60,326 nt of DNA. Source: Labilithrix sp. Its GTDB lineage: Bacteria > Myxococcota_A > Polyangia > Polyangiales > Polyangiaceae. The notes under the pieces are model-generated. The model had not been told where the DNA came from, did not search any database, and was given only the letters and a program-made list of their open reading frames with translations. The stretch covers positions 1 to 60,326 of the forward strand of contig JAHBWC010000049.1 in assembly GCA_019637225.1 (NCBI GenBank), read 5' to 3'. The translations under genes were made by a program, and so were the position numbers. Positions 18,256 to 26,394 of the stretch are shown piece after piece (positions within the stretch are counted from its first letter, which is position 1; the number at the start of each line of letters is the position of its first letter).

Positions 18256-18857
18256 GGTTCCTCTTCGCGGAGTCGCGCGCGAAGGCGCTCCTTCAGGCGC
18301 TCGAAGCGCTTGCGGAGCGCCGCCGTGAGGCGCTCGACGCTCGCGTCCTCCGTCTCGCCGTAGAGGATGCGCGCGATGTCCTCCCACGCGAGCGCGCGGT
18401 CGACGCGCAAGACGAGGAGCGCCTGCTCGTCATCGGAGAGCTCGGCACGGAGGCGCGCGAACCGCTCGCGTCGCGTCTCGGTCGGCGACGGCCGCGTGGG
18501 ATGCAGATAGACGAGCTGCGAGGTTCGCGCTTCGGAGAGAGAGCACTCGCGGCGCTGCGGTGAGCGCGCCCGGAATCGCAGGCAGGCGTGACGCGCGATG
18601 ACGTACACCCACGTGCGGAAGCTCGCGTCTCCACGGAACGAGGGAAGGTCACGCCAGACGTCCCCCCAGATCTGCGCGCAGACGTCGGCGCTCGCTTCCG
18701 GGCTCCGGAGGAGCGCGTTCACGAAGCCATTGATCTCGGCGCCGTAGGCCCCGAGCAGCCTCTCGAAGGTCGTGGTGAAGTCGCCCGCCGCGTGCACCGC
18801 GAGGAGCCCGCCCTCCAGCGAGTGCGTCGCGGACGTGCACGTTCGCGCGGGGACCAC
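18252..18857 (-). CDS. ECF-type RNA polymerase sigma factor
   Basis: 201 residues. Region 2 is seen in INGFVNALLRSPEASADVCAQIWGDVWRDLPSFRG with FRTWVYVIARHACL. Region 4 is seen in ELSDDEQALLVLRVDRALAWEDIARIL, but the last helix is followed by an atypical, very basic C-terminus (RKRFERLKERLRARLREEE). There is no anti-sigma gene next to it; instead a kinase gene begins inside its stop codon. This is the layout of ECF groups regulated by Ser/Thr kinases. The GTG at 18857 is used; a GTG at 18797 would give a start closer to region 2. Confidence 0.88.
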   Translation of the reverse strand: MVPARTCTSATHSLEGGLLAVHAAGDFTTTFERLLGAYGAEINGFVNALLRSPEASADVCAQIWGDVWRDLPSFRGDASFRTWVYVIARHACLRFRARSPQRRECSLSEARTSQLVYLHPTRPSPTETRRERFARLRAELSDDEQALLVLRVDRALAWEDIARILYGETEDASVERLTAALRKRFERLKERLRARLREEEP

Positions 18858-18994
18858 GCGGCTGGCCTAGCAAGAAGTCGGCCGTTCGAAAGAACCCGCC
18901 CGTTGCGCGTCCGCCCGCAGCGGCGGGGCCACCGTCAGGCGACGAACAGCAAAAAAAATGTCACGTCGGAGACGGATCTGTCCCCACCCGGATC

Positions 18995-21190
18995 ATGCGC
19001 CCTCTCTTCCCTGCCTTCGGCCTCGTCACCCTCCTCGGCTGTTCGTCCCCTGACGGCGGTTCGCCTGCGCCCGACGGCCCTGGCGATGTGGAGACGATCC
19101 CGCCGGCCGCGACGGCCGATGCGTGCGACCGCCTCTCCGGCGGCCCGCCGAGCACCGTCGCCCCGCTCGTCGCCTTCGCGCGTGCCGCCGGTGCGTATCG
19201 TGCCTTCGGTCCGGGGACCGACACGGCGCCGGGGGAAGCGGCGCTCGCGAAGGCGCTCGCGAGCGGGTCGACGATCGACGACGTCACGCTCGCCACGTTC
19301 GCGACGGATCTCGACGGCGCATGCAGCCACGCCGCCGAGTCCCGGCCCCTGCCGTCGGCGAGCGTGCTGCTCCAAGGCTCGGTGGCGATCGTGCGTCCGG
19401 GCACGGGCGACGTCTCGATCCCGGCAGGCGCGACGAGCGTCGCGCTCGATCTCCGCGATCTGCCGCAATCGAACGACCTCATGCCCGCGCTCGAGCGCGC
19501 GTTCGCGGCGGCGTCGACGACGGGCGTAGCGCTCCTCGACGAGCGTCATCGCGAGTGCAACGGGCAGCCCGACGAGGTCTTCGCCGTTCAGATGAAGGTG
19601 CAGAACGTCTACGCGTGTCGGTCGAGCGACACGCCGGGGCGCGCCCTCGCGGCGAAAGGAGCGACGGATCTGCCGATCGCGCTGCTGACCGGTCGCACCA
19701 TCGCTCCCGACGCGGCGCTCTTCGCCGTGAGCCTCCGCGCCCGTCGCCGTGCATGGCTCCTCGGGGAGGACATCCCCGCGGCCGCGGCGGAGAGCGATTG
19801 GTTCGGCGTCGGCGGCGCGGGCCTCTTCGTCCGCACGCGCTCGCTCCTCGTGAAGCGCACGCCGATCCCCGACGTCGTTTCGGCTGACGTTCGCACGAGC
19901 GATCCGGTGAGCGAGTGGACCGCGCGGCCGAACGACGGCGAAGTTCCGGCCCTTGCAGGCGACCGTACGCGGCTCGACTTCCAGCCGCGTACGATGCCGA
20001 CCGAGCTCCGAAGGCCGACGGACGCCCCAGGAGACGCGCGCGCAGCGCTCGTGCTCGCGTACGCGACCGTGCACGCGTTCTGGCCGTACACGGAGGACCT
20101 CGCGGCGCCCATCGACGAGCGTCTCGGCGAGGCGATGGCGCTGCTGGAGGCGGAGCTCGGCACCGGGCGCGCCGCGGTGAGGCGCGCGCTCGGGCGCTTC
20201 ACCGAGGCCCTCGCCGACGGTCATGTCGGGATCCAGGATCACGGCGCGGCGCGATCCTCCAGCTCCGCGCCGATCGCCGTCGTTCCGTACGGGGCGGACC
20301 TCGTCGTCGCCGCGAGCGCCACCGGCGCGATCTCGCCGGGCGAGACCCTCCTCGCGATCGACGGGGAGACGACCGCCGACGCCCTCGCGCGCATCGGACG
20401 CTTCGTCAGCTGCTCGCCGCACGAGAAGGCGAGCTTCTCGAGCAGGTACCTGTTCGCCGGCAAGCCGTCGCCCGCCGTTCGCGTGCGAGGCCTCGACGGC
20501 GTCGTGCGCGACGCGAAGCTCGCCGGGGTCAAGGAGTCGCCGTCTGCCTTCGGTCTATGGGACCGCGCGCCGGGGCCGCTCGCCGATCTCGGCGCGCCCG
20601 ACGTCTTCTACGTCACGCTCAACGCGTACGGCCGGCACGCCCCGGGCAAGGTCGAACCGACGGTGATCGACCAGGGCCTCGCGTCGGCGCGCGCGGTGGT
20701 CCTCGACATGCGCGGCTACCCCGAGATGGCGTCGTGGGAGATCCTCGCGAAGGTCATTCCGAGCGACGCGCGCGGACCGAAGATGGCGATGCTCGGCGTG
20801 ACGCCGCGCAGCACGGTGTCTCTCGACAGCGGTGACCAGACTCTCGGCCTCTTCGCGCCCGGCGCCCCCACGTTCAGCGGCCCGGTCGTCCTGCTCGTCG
20901 GACACGACAGCCAGTCGCAGGCGGAGCACTTGACGTCGTTCTTCCGCGACTCGAAGCGCGGCAAGGTCGTCGGCGCTCAGACGAGCGGCGCGAACGGCAA
21001 CATCACTGGCATCCAGCTCCCCGGCGGGTACGGCGTGACCTTCACGGGAATGCACGTCGCGCATCGAGACGGCAGCCGCTTCTTCGCGATCGGCCACGTG
21101 CCCGACGTCGTCGTCGAGCCCACTCCGGCCGATCTCGAGGCGCATCACGACGCCGTGCTCGCGAAGGCGATTCAGCTCCTCGCGCCGTAG
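18995..21190 (+). CDS. Secreted S41-family (C-terminal processing protease-like) peptidase
   Basis: 731 residues. MRPLFPAFGLVTLLGC is a short lipobox signal. After a roughly 300-residue N-terminal region of unknown fold, there is a tricorn-core/C-terminal processing protease module: ALADGHVGI, a PDZ-like stretch (ISPGETLLAIDGE), and the catalytic part ARAVVLDMRGYPEM ... VVLLVGHDSQSQAEH, where the Ser of SQSQAE fits the S41 nucleophile (usual SxSxxE). It probably acts in the cell envelope on protein C-termini or peptides. Divergent from the sigma factor gene with 137 bases between. Confidence 0.82.
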   Translation: MRPLFPAFGLVTLLGCSSPDGGSPAPDGPGDVETIPPAATADACDRLSGGPPSTVAPLVAFARAAGAYRAFGPGTDTAPGEAALAKALASGSTIDDVTLATFATDLDGACSHAAESRPLPSASVLLQGSVAIVRPGTGDVSIPAGATSVALDLRDLPQSNDLMPALERAFAAASTTGVALLDERHRECNGQPDEVFAVQMKVQNVYACRSSDTPGRALAAKGATDLPIALLTGRTIAPDAALFAVSLRARRRAWLLGEDIPAAAAESDWFGVGGAGLFVRTRSLLVKRTPIPDVVSADVRTSDPVSEWTARPNDGEVPALAGDRTRLDFQPRTMPTELRRPTDAPGDARAALVLAYATVHAFWPYTEDLAAPIDERLGEAMALLEAELGTGRAAVRRALGRFTEALADGHVGIQDHGAARSSSSAPIAVVPYGADLVVAASATGAISPGETLLAIDGETTADALARIGRFVSCSPHEKASFSSRYLFAGKPSPAVRVRGLDGVVRDAKLAGVKESPSAFGLWDRAPGPLADLGAPDVFYVTLNAYGRHAPGKVEPTVIDQGLASARAVVLDMRGYPEMASWEILAKVIPSDARGPKMAMLGVTPRSTVSLDSGDQTLGLFAPGAPTFSGPVVLLVGHDSQSQAEHLTSFFRDSKRGKVVGAQTSGANGNITGIQLPGGYGVTFTGMHVAHRDGSRFFAIGHVPDVVVEPTPADLEAHHDAVLAKAIQLLAP

Positions 21191-21229
21191 GTCCGCCGTC
21201 GCGACTCGTTCACGGCGAGCGAAGGGGAG

Positions 21230-21796
21230 TCACGCCCGCCGACGAGCGCGAGCGCCTTTTCCGGCGCGGACGCTCTTCGTCTTCGCGGCGCTCTTCTTCT
21301 TCGCTCGCGTCGCGCTCTTCGTGCCCGCGCTCTTCGTGCCCGCGCTCTTCGCCTTCGCCTTCGGCTTCGCCTTCGCCTTGCCGCGCGCCGGCTTCGGCTT
21401 CTCCGCGAAGGCGCCCCGCGCCTTTCTCGCAGCCGAGAGCGCCGCGTCGCGCTTGACGCGCAACGCGCTCCAGACGTCGTCGACCGCGATCTGCGTGACC
21501 GGCTCGAGCCCTTCCGCCTGGAGCGCCCGCGCGAGGATGTCTCGATTGAGATCCGTGCCGAGCTGACCCGCCTTCGGATACGCCACCCAGAGGACGCCGC
21601 TCTCCGCGACGCGCTTCGTAGCCTTCGCGAGGGCCCCACCGAGCGCGGCGCGATCGCGCGCGTAGACGAGGATGATGTCCGCCGGGCCGCGCTCGCTCGG
21701 CTTCGCATCGGGCGGCAGGACGAGGTCGATCGTGGGAGGCGCTCCGATGACGGCGACGCGGGATCCGGGACGGACGAGGAGCTTCTTCGCGAGCAT
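21230..21796 (-). CDS. DUF3052-like domain with histone-H1-like basic tail
   Basis: 188 residues. Residues about 1-125 match the DUF3052 pattern: LLVRPGSRVAVIGAPP, ADIILVYARDRAAL, GVLWVAYPKAGQLGTDLNRDIL and IAVDDVWSALRVK. Residues about 130-188 are a Lys/Ala/Arg-rich repeat (AKAKPKAKAKSAGTKSAGTK) like bacterial histone H1-like tails, which bind DNA or RNA non-specifically. The fusion suggests a nucleic-acid-associated role. Convergent with the S41 gene (39-base gap). Confidence 0.8.
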   Translation of the reverse strand: MLAKKLLVRPGSRVAVIGAPPTIDLVLPPDAKPSERGPADIILVYARDRAALGGALAKATKRVAESGVLWVAYPKAGQLGTDLNRDILARALQAEGLEPVTQIAVDDVWSALRVKRDAALSAARKARGAFAEKPKPARGKAKAKPKAKAKSAGTKSAGTKSATRAKKKSAAKTKSVRAGKGARARRRA

Positions 21797-22118
21797 GGGC
21801 GCAGCATAGTCCGAGCGGCGACGGCGTGGGCGCCAAGGCGCACCCCGTTGCGCCGGTCCTGAACAGTCAGAATGCGTGGCGCCCCTCTGGCACGCACGGC
21901 GAGATCATGGATCTCCAGCCCGGCCGGTCATCCCCGAGCCGCACCCGCGAAAACTAGGGGCGATCAAACGCAGCACGGCCGCGGGTGCTCGCGGACACGT
22001 TGACGAATTGCTCGCGAGGACGCGCGAGCTTCGTGCGCGTATCCATGCTCCACACGCACCCACAGGAGAAGAATCCGGCCGGGCAACCCGGCATGACGCG
22101 TGAATCAATGCTGGGACG
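21797..22118. other. Gene-free spacer with a 6-bp GC hairpin
   Basis: 322 bases between divergent genes. A short perfect hairpin, GCCGGG-CAA-CCCGGC, spans 22078-22092, 27 bases before the ATG at 22119. It could influence translation of the downstream lipoprotein. An open frame at 21876-22103 lacks a ribosome-binding site and protein-like composition. No riboswitch class is recognised. Confidence 0.45.
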
Positions 22119-22898
22119 ATGAAGAAAACGTCGCTCCCGCTGCTACTCATGATCAGTGCGCTCGTCACCGCCTGCGTCGCATCGAGCGAGGAGGGCGACG
22201 ACCAAGAAGACGAGGACGTTGGGAGCTCGGAGGACAGCCTGAGGGTCACGAGCTCGTTCGTCGCCCGCGGCACCGGCTACTACCCTGACAGCTCGCCGCT
22301 GGAGGGGGGCTTCGTCGACCGTCGCGGCGCGCCGCTGCGGACGCTGCAGCAGTTCCTCGCGGGCAAGGCATCGTACGTGTCCGTCGCCATGGACACGAAC
22401 GCGTTCCGGTACGGACAGCACCTCCGCATCAAGGAGCTCGAAGCGAAGTACGGCCGCTCGATCGATTTTCGCGTCGTCGACACGGGCGGCGCGTTCCGCG
22501 GGAAGGGGCGGACACGCATCGACATCTGCACGGCCAACGCGAAGGCCTCGCGCGATGCGACCATCAACGGGCGGCTCAACATCGACGTGCTCGACGGTCC
22601 GAGCAGCGGCTCGTCGTCGGGCGCCTCGTCGTCGGGCGCCTCGAGCTCGGGCGCCTCAAGCTCGGGCGGCTCGTCGTCGGGCGCCTCGTCGTCGGGCGCC
22701 TCGAGCTCGGGCGCCTCAAGCTCGGGCGCCTCGTCGTCGGGCGCCTCCGGCGGCCGCGCATGCGCCAACGACGGCCAGTGCAACCCCGGCAACGACGGCT
22801 CGGGGCTCATCTGCACCGCCAGCCGCTGCGTGCCGGGCTGCCGCACGAACGCGCAGTGCCCGGGATCGAAGCGCTGCGTGTCGGGGCAGTGCAGCTAG
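22119..22898 (+). CDS. Lipoprotein with 3D-like (double-psi barrel) domain, Ser/Gly/Ala repeat and Cys-rich end
   Basis: 259 residues. MKKTSLPLLLMISALVTAC is a lipobox signal. Residues about 48-155 have the 3D/MltA-type pattern (ARGTGYYPDSSPLEGGFVD ... VDTGGAFRGKGRTRIDICTAN), a fold found in lytic transglycosylases and resuscitation factors; a catalytic Asp in VDTGG is plausible. Residues about 163-209 are a pentapeptide repeat SSGAS. The last 45 residues carry eight cysteines in a Dickkopf-like pattern (CANDGQC...CRTNAQC). Likely a surface peptidoglycan-binding or -cutting protein. Confidence 0.78.
   Translation: MKKTSLPLLLMISALVTACVASSEEGDDQEDEDVGSSEDSLRVTSSFVARGTGYYPDSSPLEGGFVDRRGAPLRTLQQFLAGKASYVSVAMDTNAFRYGQHLRIKELEAKYGRSIDFRVVDTGGAFRGKGRTRIDICTANAKASRDATINGRLNIDVLDGPSSGSSSGASSSGASSSGASSSGGSSSGASSSGASSSGASSSGASSSGASGGRACANDGQCNPGNDGSGLICTASRCVPGCRTNAQCPGSKRCVSGQCS
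22611..22745 (+). repeat. 15-bp tandem repeat with 60-bp higher-order period inside the 3D lipoprotein gene
   Basis: The unit tcgtcgtcgggcgcc and its synonymous variants code for SSGAS. Bases 22611-22670 and 22671-22730 are identical except at 22669, so four 15-bp units were duplicated together, and a third block begins at 22731. All units keep the reading frame; loss or gain would change linker length only. Confidence 0.9.
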
Positions 22899-22949
22899 AC
22901 GGACATTCCAAGTAGGTCATCCCGTCGAAGACGCGCTAGAGGTCTACCC

Positions 22950-23405
22950 ATGCGCTTCGTCGTTCGGGTGGGCCTCCCTGTCGTCGTGATCTCCCTCCTC
23001 GCAGCATGCGCGGCTCCCAACGAAGGCGTGAAGTCAGGCAGTCCGGTGGACGTCGCGTACGCCTCCGCGCTGACAGCCAAGGAGCTCGCCTCGACGCACA
23101 ATCCGGAGACGGTCTACGGGTGGAAGCTCGAGATCGTAGGTGAGCGCGCGCGCTTCTTCGCTTGCAGCGACGAGCGTACGTGCGGAGAGCGCGTCGTCGA
23201 CGTGCCGGCCAAGTCCGTGGTCGCCGTGGCGCGCGTCGGGCGGGCGAACCCGTCGCGCGCGGACGGCTCGGCGTTCGAGGAGACGGACGTGCTCCGCCTC
23301 ACCCTCGCCAGCGACGTGACGACGTCGCGGGGTGGAGTGGCCTCGGATCCGCACCGCGGCATGGTCGTGAACGTGCCGTCGAAGAACGGACCGCCTGCGC
23401 GCTGA
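22950..23405 (+). CDS. Small secreted lipoprotein, unknown
   Basis: 151 residues. MRFVVRVGLPVVVISLLAAC is a lipobox signal. The mature part has one likely disulfide pair (ACSDERTC) and a compact beta-rich domain. It lies 51 bases after the 3D-domain lipoprotein on the same strand. The family is not recognised. Confidence 0.7.
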   Translation: MRFVVRVGLPVVVISLLAACAAPNEGVKSGSPVDVAYASALTAKELASTHNPETVYGWKLEIVGERARFFACSDERTCGERVVDVPAKSVVAVARVGRANPSRADGSAFEETDVLRLTLASDVTTSRGGVASDPHRGMVVNVPSKNGPPAR

Positions 23406-23488
23406 TCTCGCGGGCGCGTGCTGGGGGTCATCTCTCGGCTGCGCCACGGACGGCTTGCCGCGGTTGGCGCGCTGTCTATCTTGAGTGG

Positions 23489-24346
23489 ATGACCGGAGGC
23501 CCTCCCGGCTATCGCGTCGCGGCGCCTCCGGGCGCGGGCGAGGTCGCGTTCTGCTTGTTCTGCGGGCGCCCCAGCGTTCCCGGAGGGACGTGCCATGCGT
23601 GCCAGATCCCGGTCGCGGACCCGGCGCTCGACGTCGCGGTCGGCTCCGTCTGTCCGCGTTGCAGCGGGGCCCTGATCCCGACGCCGCTCGAAGCAGGGAC
23701 GTCCGTCCATGCCTGCGGCGGCTGCAACGGCGTCTTCGTGGGCGCCCGTGCGTGGTCGCTGCTCGTGGGGCGGCCCGATCTCGTCGTCAGGTTCGAATCG
23801 CAGCGGCCGCGCGGCGACGTCACGAGCTCCGCGATAGGGCTCGTTCGCTGCCCCTCCTGCAATCGCGAGATGGAGCGCGGTCGCTTCGCGGCGCGGAGCG
23901 CGACCCAGATCGACGTCTGCTCGGCTCACGGGATGTGGCTCGATGCGGGCGAGCTCGGCGAGGCGGTCGGCTACACGTCGCGTCGCCTGGAGAACGGCGA
24001 AGAGCCCGCGTTCGACGAGGCGGGCGCGAACGCGGGCCAGCGCGTGCTCAGCCCCGAAGCCGCGACCTACGTCGCTCAGCTCGACGCGTGGCGCGCCCAG
24101 CACATCGATCGCCTCGAGGACTCGCTCGTCGCGCGCGCGAGCTCGTCCGAAAGCAGGTCCTCGGGATACCTCGATCCGGAAGTGAGCCGCTCCTACACGC
24201 GGAGGCACGGCATGGCGCCGCGCCGGCGCACGAGCATCTTCGTGATCGCGGCCGCAATATGCCTCATCGCCCTCGCCAACGTCGTGAAGTGCGAGCAGGG
24301 GAGCGGGGCGCGCCGGCCGCCGCCGGAGACGCCGACGACCCGCTGA
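23489..24346 (+). CDS. Membrane-anchored double zinc-ribbon (zf-TFIIB-like) protein
   Basis: 285 residues. An N-terminal C4 site (CLFCGRP...CHAC) is followed by two zf-TFIIB-like ribbons: CPRCSGAL...CGGCNGVFVG (about residues 53-85) and CPSCNREM...CSAHGMWLDAGEL (about 123-158). A single C-terminal membrane helix (SIFVIAAAICLIALANVV) follows a Ser/Arg-rich linker. Such proteins are common in myxobacteria; the role is unknown. The ATG at 23489 is chosen because upstream in-frame sequence overlaps the preceding lipoprotein gene. Confidence 0.82.
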   Translation: MTGGPPGYRVAAPPGAGEVAFCLFCGRPSVPGGTCHACQIPVADPALDVAVGSVCPRCSGALIPTPLEAGTSVHACGGCNGVFVGARAWSLLVGRPDLVVRFESQRPRGDVTSSAIGLVRCPSCNREMERGRFAARSATQIDVCSAHGMWLDAGELGEAVGYTSRRLENGEEPAFDEAGANAGQRVLSPEAATYVAQLDAWRAQHIDRLEDSLVARASSSESRSSGYLDPEVSRSYTRRHGMAPRRRTSIFVIAAAICLIALANVVKCEQGSGARRPPPETPTTR

Positions 24347-24419
24347 AGGCGCGGGCGGCGCTTGCCCTGGCGAGCCAGAGGTAGCGCCGCCTAGCGGCCC
24401 CGCGCGCCCGTTGGTCGAT

Positions 24420-24439
24420 TTGCATTGCGCGCAATGCAA
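24420..24439. promoter_or_regulatory. Perfect 20-bp palindrome, candidate OhrR operator
   Basis: TTGCATTGCGCGCAATGCAA is fully self-complementary over 20 bases and lies 20 bases before the ohr start codon. OhrR operators in several bacteria centre on an AATTGCGCGCAATT-like core, close to this one. A weaker second dyad (CAATC ... GATTG) spans 24437-24457. Peroxide would release OhrR and induce ohr-bcp-ohrR. Confidence 0.75.
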
Positions 24440-24459
24440 TCGTGCGCAATATGATTGCC

Positions 24460-24897
24460 ATGACGACGCCGACCCGAATCGAAAAGACCCTGTACACCGC
24501 CCACGCCAGCGCGACCGGAGGCCGCGACGGCCGGGTGACCACGGACGACGGTGCCGTGGAGCACGCGCTCGCGATGCCGAAGGGGCTCGGAGGGACGGGG
24601 GCGGCCGGGACGAACCCCGAGCAGCTCTTCGCCGCGGGCTATTCGGCTTGCTTCGGCAGCGCGATCGCCTTCGTCGCTCGCCAGAAGAAGCTCGTCACCG
24701 GGCCCGTGAAGGTCGACGCCCACGTGAGCATCGGCGCCGTCCCGTCCGGCGGCTTCGGCCTCGCCGTCGAGCTCGTCGCGCACCTCCCCGAGCTGGCGCG
24801 CGACGAGGCCGAGGCGCTCGTCGCGGCTGCGCACCAGGTTTGCCCGTACTCCAACGCGACGCGCGGCAACATCGTCGTCGACGTCAAGGTCGCCTGA
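24460..24897 (+). CDS. ohr: Organic hydroperoxide resistance protein (OsmC/Ohr family)
   Basis: 145 residues from the ATG at 24460. Ohr reduces organic hydroperoxides with a reactive Cys pair, recycled through lipoylated proteins. Both Cys sites are present: YSACFGSAI (Cys about 64) and QVCPYSNATRGN (Cys about 128), and the conserved Arg lies in GGRDGRV. LYTAHASATGGRDG is the family signature start. First gene of an operon with bcp and ohrR. ATGs at 24442 and 24451 would overlap the operator region. Confidence 0.95.
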   Translation: MTTPTRIEKTLYTAHASATGGRDGRVTTDDGAVEHALAMPKGLGGTGAAGTNPEQLFAAGYSACFGSAIAFVARQKKLVTGPVKVDAHVSIGAVPSGGFGLAVELVAHLPELARDEAEALVAAAHQVCPYSNATRGNIVVDVKVA

Positions 24898-24907
24898 GGA
24901 CGCCCCC

Positions 24908-25375
24908 ATGACCGAGATCCAGGTTGGCGATCGCGTCCCCTCGTTCACGTTGCCGGACCAAGACGGCAAGCCGTTCCTTCTCGAAGACGCGCTGGCGAAG
25001 GGACCGCTCGTGCTCTTCTTCTATCCGAAGGACGACTCGCCCGTGTGCACCCGTGAGGCCTGCGGCTTCCGCGACGCGAGCGGCGATTTTCTCGCCGCGG
25101 GCGCCGTCGTGGCCGGCGTCTCGACGGGCGACAGCGCGAGCCATCGCCGGTTCGCCGACAAGCACCAGCTCCCGTTCCCGCTGCTCGCCGACGAAGGCGG
25201 CTCCCTCCGGCGCAAGCTCGGCATGCCGCGCAAGATGCTGGGTATGCTCGAGAGCCGCGTGACCTACGTGATCGATCGAGAAGGCATCCTCCGGCACCGC
25301 TTCGAGGCGATGCTCAGCGCGGGCAAGCACGTCGACGAAGCGCTCGCGACGGTGCGTGCGCTGAAGGGACAATGA
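24908..25375 (+). CDS. bcp: Thioredoxin-dependent peroxiredoxin (BCP/PrxQ type)
   Basis: 155 residues. LFFYPKDDSPVCTREACGF carries the peroxidatic Cys47 and the resolving Cys52 (CxxxxC), the PrxQ pattern. The enzyme reduces hydrogen peroxide and alkyl peroxides in the cytoplasm. It begins ten bases after ohr and its stop overlaps the ohrR start (ATGA, 25372-25375), so the three genes form one unit against peroxides. Confidence 0.94.
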   Translation: MTEIQVGDRVPSFTLPDQDGKPFLLEDALAKGPLVLFFYPKDDSPVCTREACGFRDASGDFLAAGAVVAGVSTGDSASHRRFADKHQLPFPLLADEGGSLRRKLGMPRKMLGMLESRVTYVIDREGILRHRFEAMLSAGKHVDEALATVRALKGQ

Positions 25376-25887
25376 AGGTGGCGGGCGCGCGGACGGCGAG
25401 CCGATTGGATGCGCAGCTCTGCTTCGCGCTCTACTCCGCGTCGCGCGCCTTCACCCGAGCGTACGGGCCCCTCCTCGAGCCGCTCGGGCTCACGTACCCG
25501 CAGTACATCGTCATGCTCGTCCTCTGGGAGAGGGACGATCTCTCCGTCTCGGAGCTCGGCGAGCGGCTCGCGCTCGACTCGGGGACGCTCACGCCGCTGC
25601 TCAAGCGCCTCGAGGAGGCCGGCTTCGTCGACCGGCGGCGCGACCCGGACGACGAGCGCGTGGTCCGCGTCCGGCTGACGCGCGCCGGAGTGAAGCTCGA
25701 GGAGCGCGCAGCGACCGTCCCGACGGACCTGATGCGTCGCGCCGGCTACGAGCCGACGAAGGAGAGCCTGGTGCAGCTCGAGAAGCTCCGCGGTGCGCTC
25801 CAGGATCTCACACGGAACCTCACAGGCTCGCTCTCGCCCGGCGCGCCACCCGTGAAGCCAGCGCGTCGGAGAGCGCCGATCCGCTGA
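25372..25887 (+). CDS. ohrR: Peroxide-sensing MarR-family repressor OhrR
   Basis: 171 residues. The MarR winged helix is clear (LSVSELGERLALDSGTLTPLLKRLEEAGFVDRRRDPDDERVVRV). The N-terminal DAQLCFALYSASRAFTRAY carries the single reactive Cys (about 17) that organic peroxides oxidise in OhrR. It is co-transcribed with ohr and bcp and very likely binds the palindrome in front of ohr. The C-terminal 20 residues are a short basic tail. Confidence 0.93.
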   Translation: MKVAGARTASRLDAQLCFALYSASRAFTRAYGPLLEPLGLTYPQYIVMLVLWERDDLSVSELGERLALDSGTLTPLLKRLEEAGFVDRRRDPDDERVVRVRLTRAGVKLEERAATVPTDLMRRAGYEPTKESLVQLEKLRGALQDLTRNLTGSLSPGAPPVKPARRRAPIR

Positions 25888-25894
25888 TCGATAC

Positions 25895-25935
25895 TCAACG
25901 AGTTGGTTGACGGTCGCGGCCGCGTTCGCTAAACG
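25895..25935 (+). promoter_or_regulatory. Promoter with overlapping inverted repeat before the arsR-type gene
   Basis: An inverted repeat TCAAC (25895-25899) with GTTGA (25906-25910) overlaps a sigma-70-like -35 box TTGACG (25907-25912). A TAAACG -10-like box follows after 17 bases (25930-25935), ten bases before the ATG at 25945. The position suits autorepression by the ArsR-type protein. By-eye motif only. Confidence 0.45.
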
Positions 25936-25944
25936 ATCAGCCAC

Positions 25945-26394
25945 ATGGTTGAGCAACGCGCGGACCCACTCAGCACCGTTTTCCGGGCGCTCGGCGATCC
26001 CACGCGTCGTGCCATGCTGCGCCGGCTCTCGAGCGGCGAGCACACCGTCACCGAGCTCGCCGAGCCGTTCGAGATGTCGCTCGCGGCCGCGTCGAAGCAC
26101 GTGCAGGTGCTCGAGCGCGCCGGCCTCGTCCTGCGAACCGTACAGGGCCGCAAGCACCATTGCCGCCTCGTGCCGGCGCGGCTGGCGCAGGCGCAGCAGT
26201 GGCTCGCCTTCTACGAGCGCTTCTGGAACGACCGGCTCGATGCGCTGAGCGCGATGTTCGTCCCGCGCGCGGCGAAGGCCGCGGGGAAGACCGTGAAGGC
26301 CGCGCCGCCGGAGAGCTTGGTCGAGAGCGCGACGACCGCGGGCACGGCCAAGAGGAAAACCATGCGGGGGACTGTCCACCGGAGGCGACGATGA
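25945..26394 (+). CDS. ArsR-family transcriptional regulator
   Basis: 149 residues. The winged helix spans about residues 8-85: VFRALGDPTRRAMLRRLSSG, HTVTELAEPFEMSLAAASKHVQVLERAGLV, RTVQGRKHHCRL. There is no Cys metal site in the recognition helix, so this is the non-metal subgroup that is usually paired with AHSA1-domain proteins. A Lys/Arg-rich tail follows. Its stop overlaps the next gene (ATGA, 26391-26394). Confidence 0.92.
   Translation: MVEQRADPLSTVFRALGDPTRRAMLRRLSSGEHTVTELAEPFEMSLAAASKHVQVLERAGLVLRTVQGRKHHCRLVPARLAQAQQWLAFYERFWNDRLDALSAMFVPRAAKAAGKTVKAAPPESLVESATTAGTAKRKTMRGTVHRRRR

Noticed and set aside
21876..22103. Open frame of about 75 codons in the spacer
   Set aside because: No ribosome-binding site, no homology pattern, and composition like non-coding sequence.
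22020..22118. Possible riboswitch before the 3D-domain lipoprotein
   Set aside because: Only one short GC hairpin is present. No conserved core of GEMM, SAM, cobalamin, glycine or ZTP classes could be matched.
23785..23799. GGTTCGAATCG, similar to a tRNA T-loop
   Set aside because: It lies within the zinc-ribbon protein gene (coding VRFES), and no acceptor stem or anticodon arm can be folded around it.
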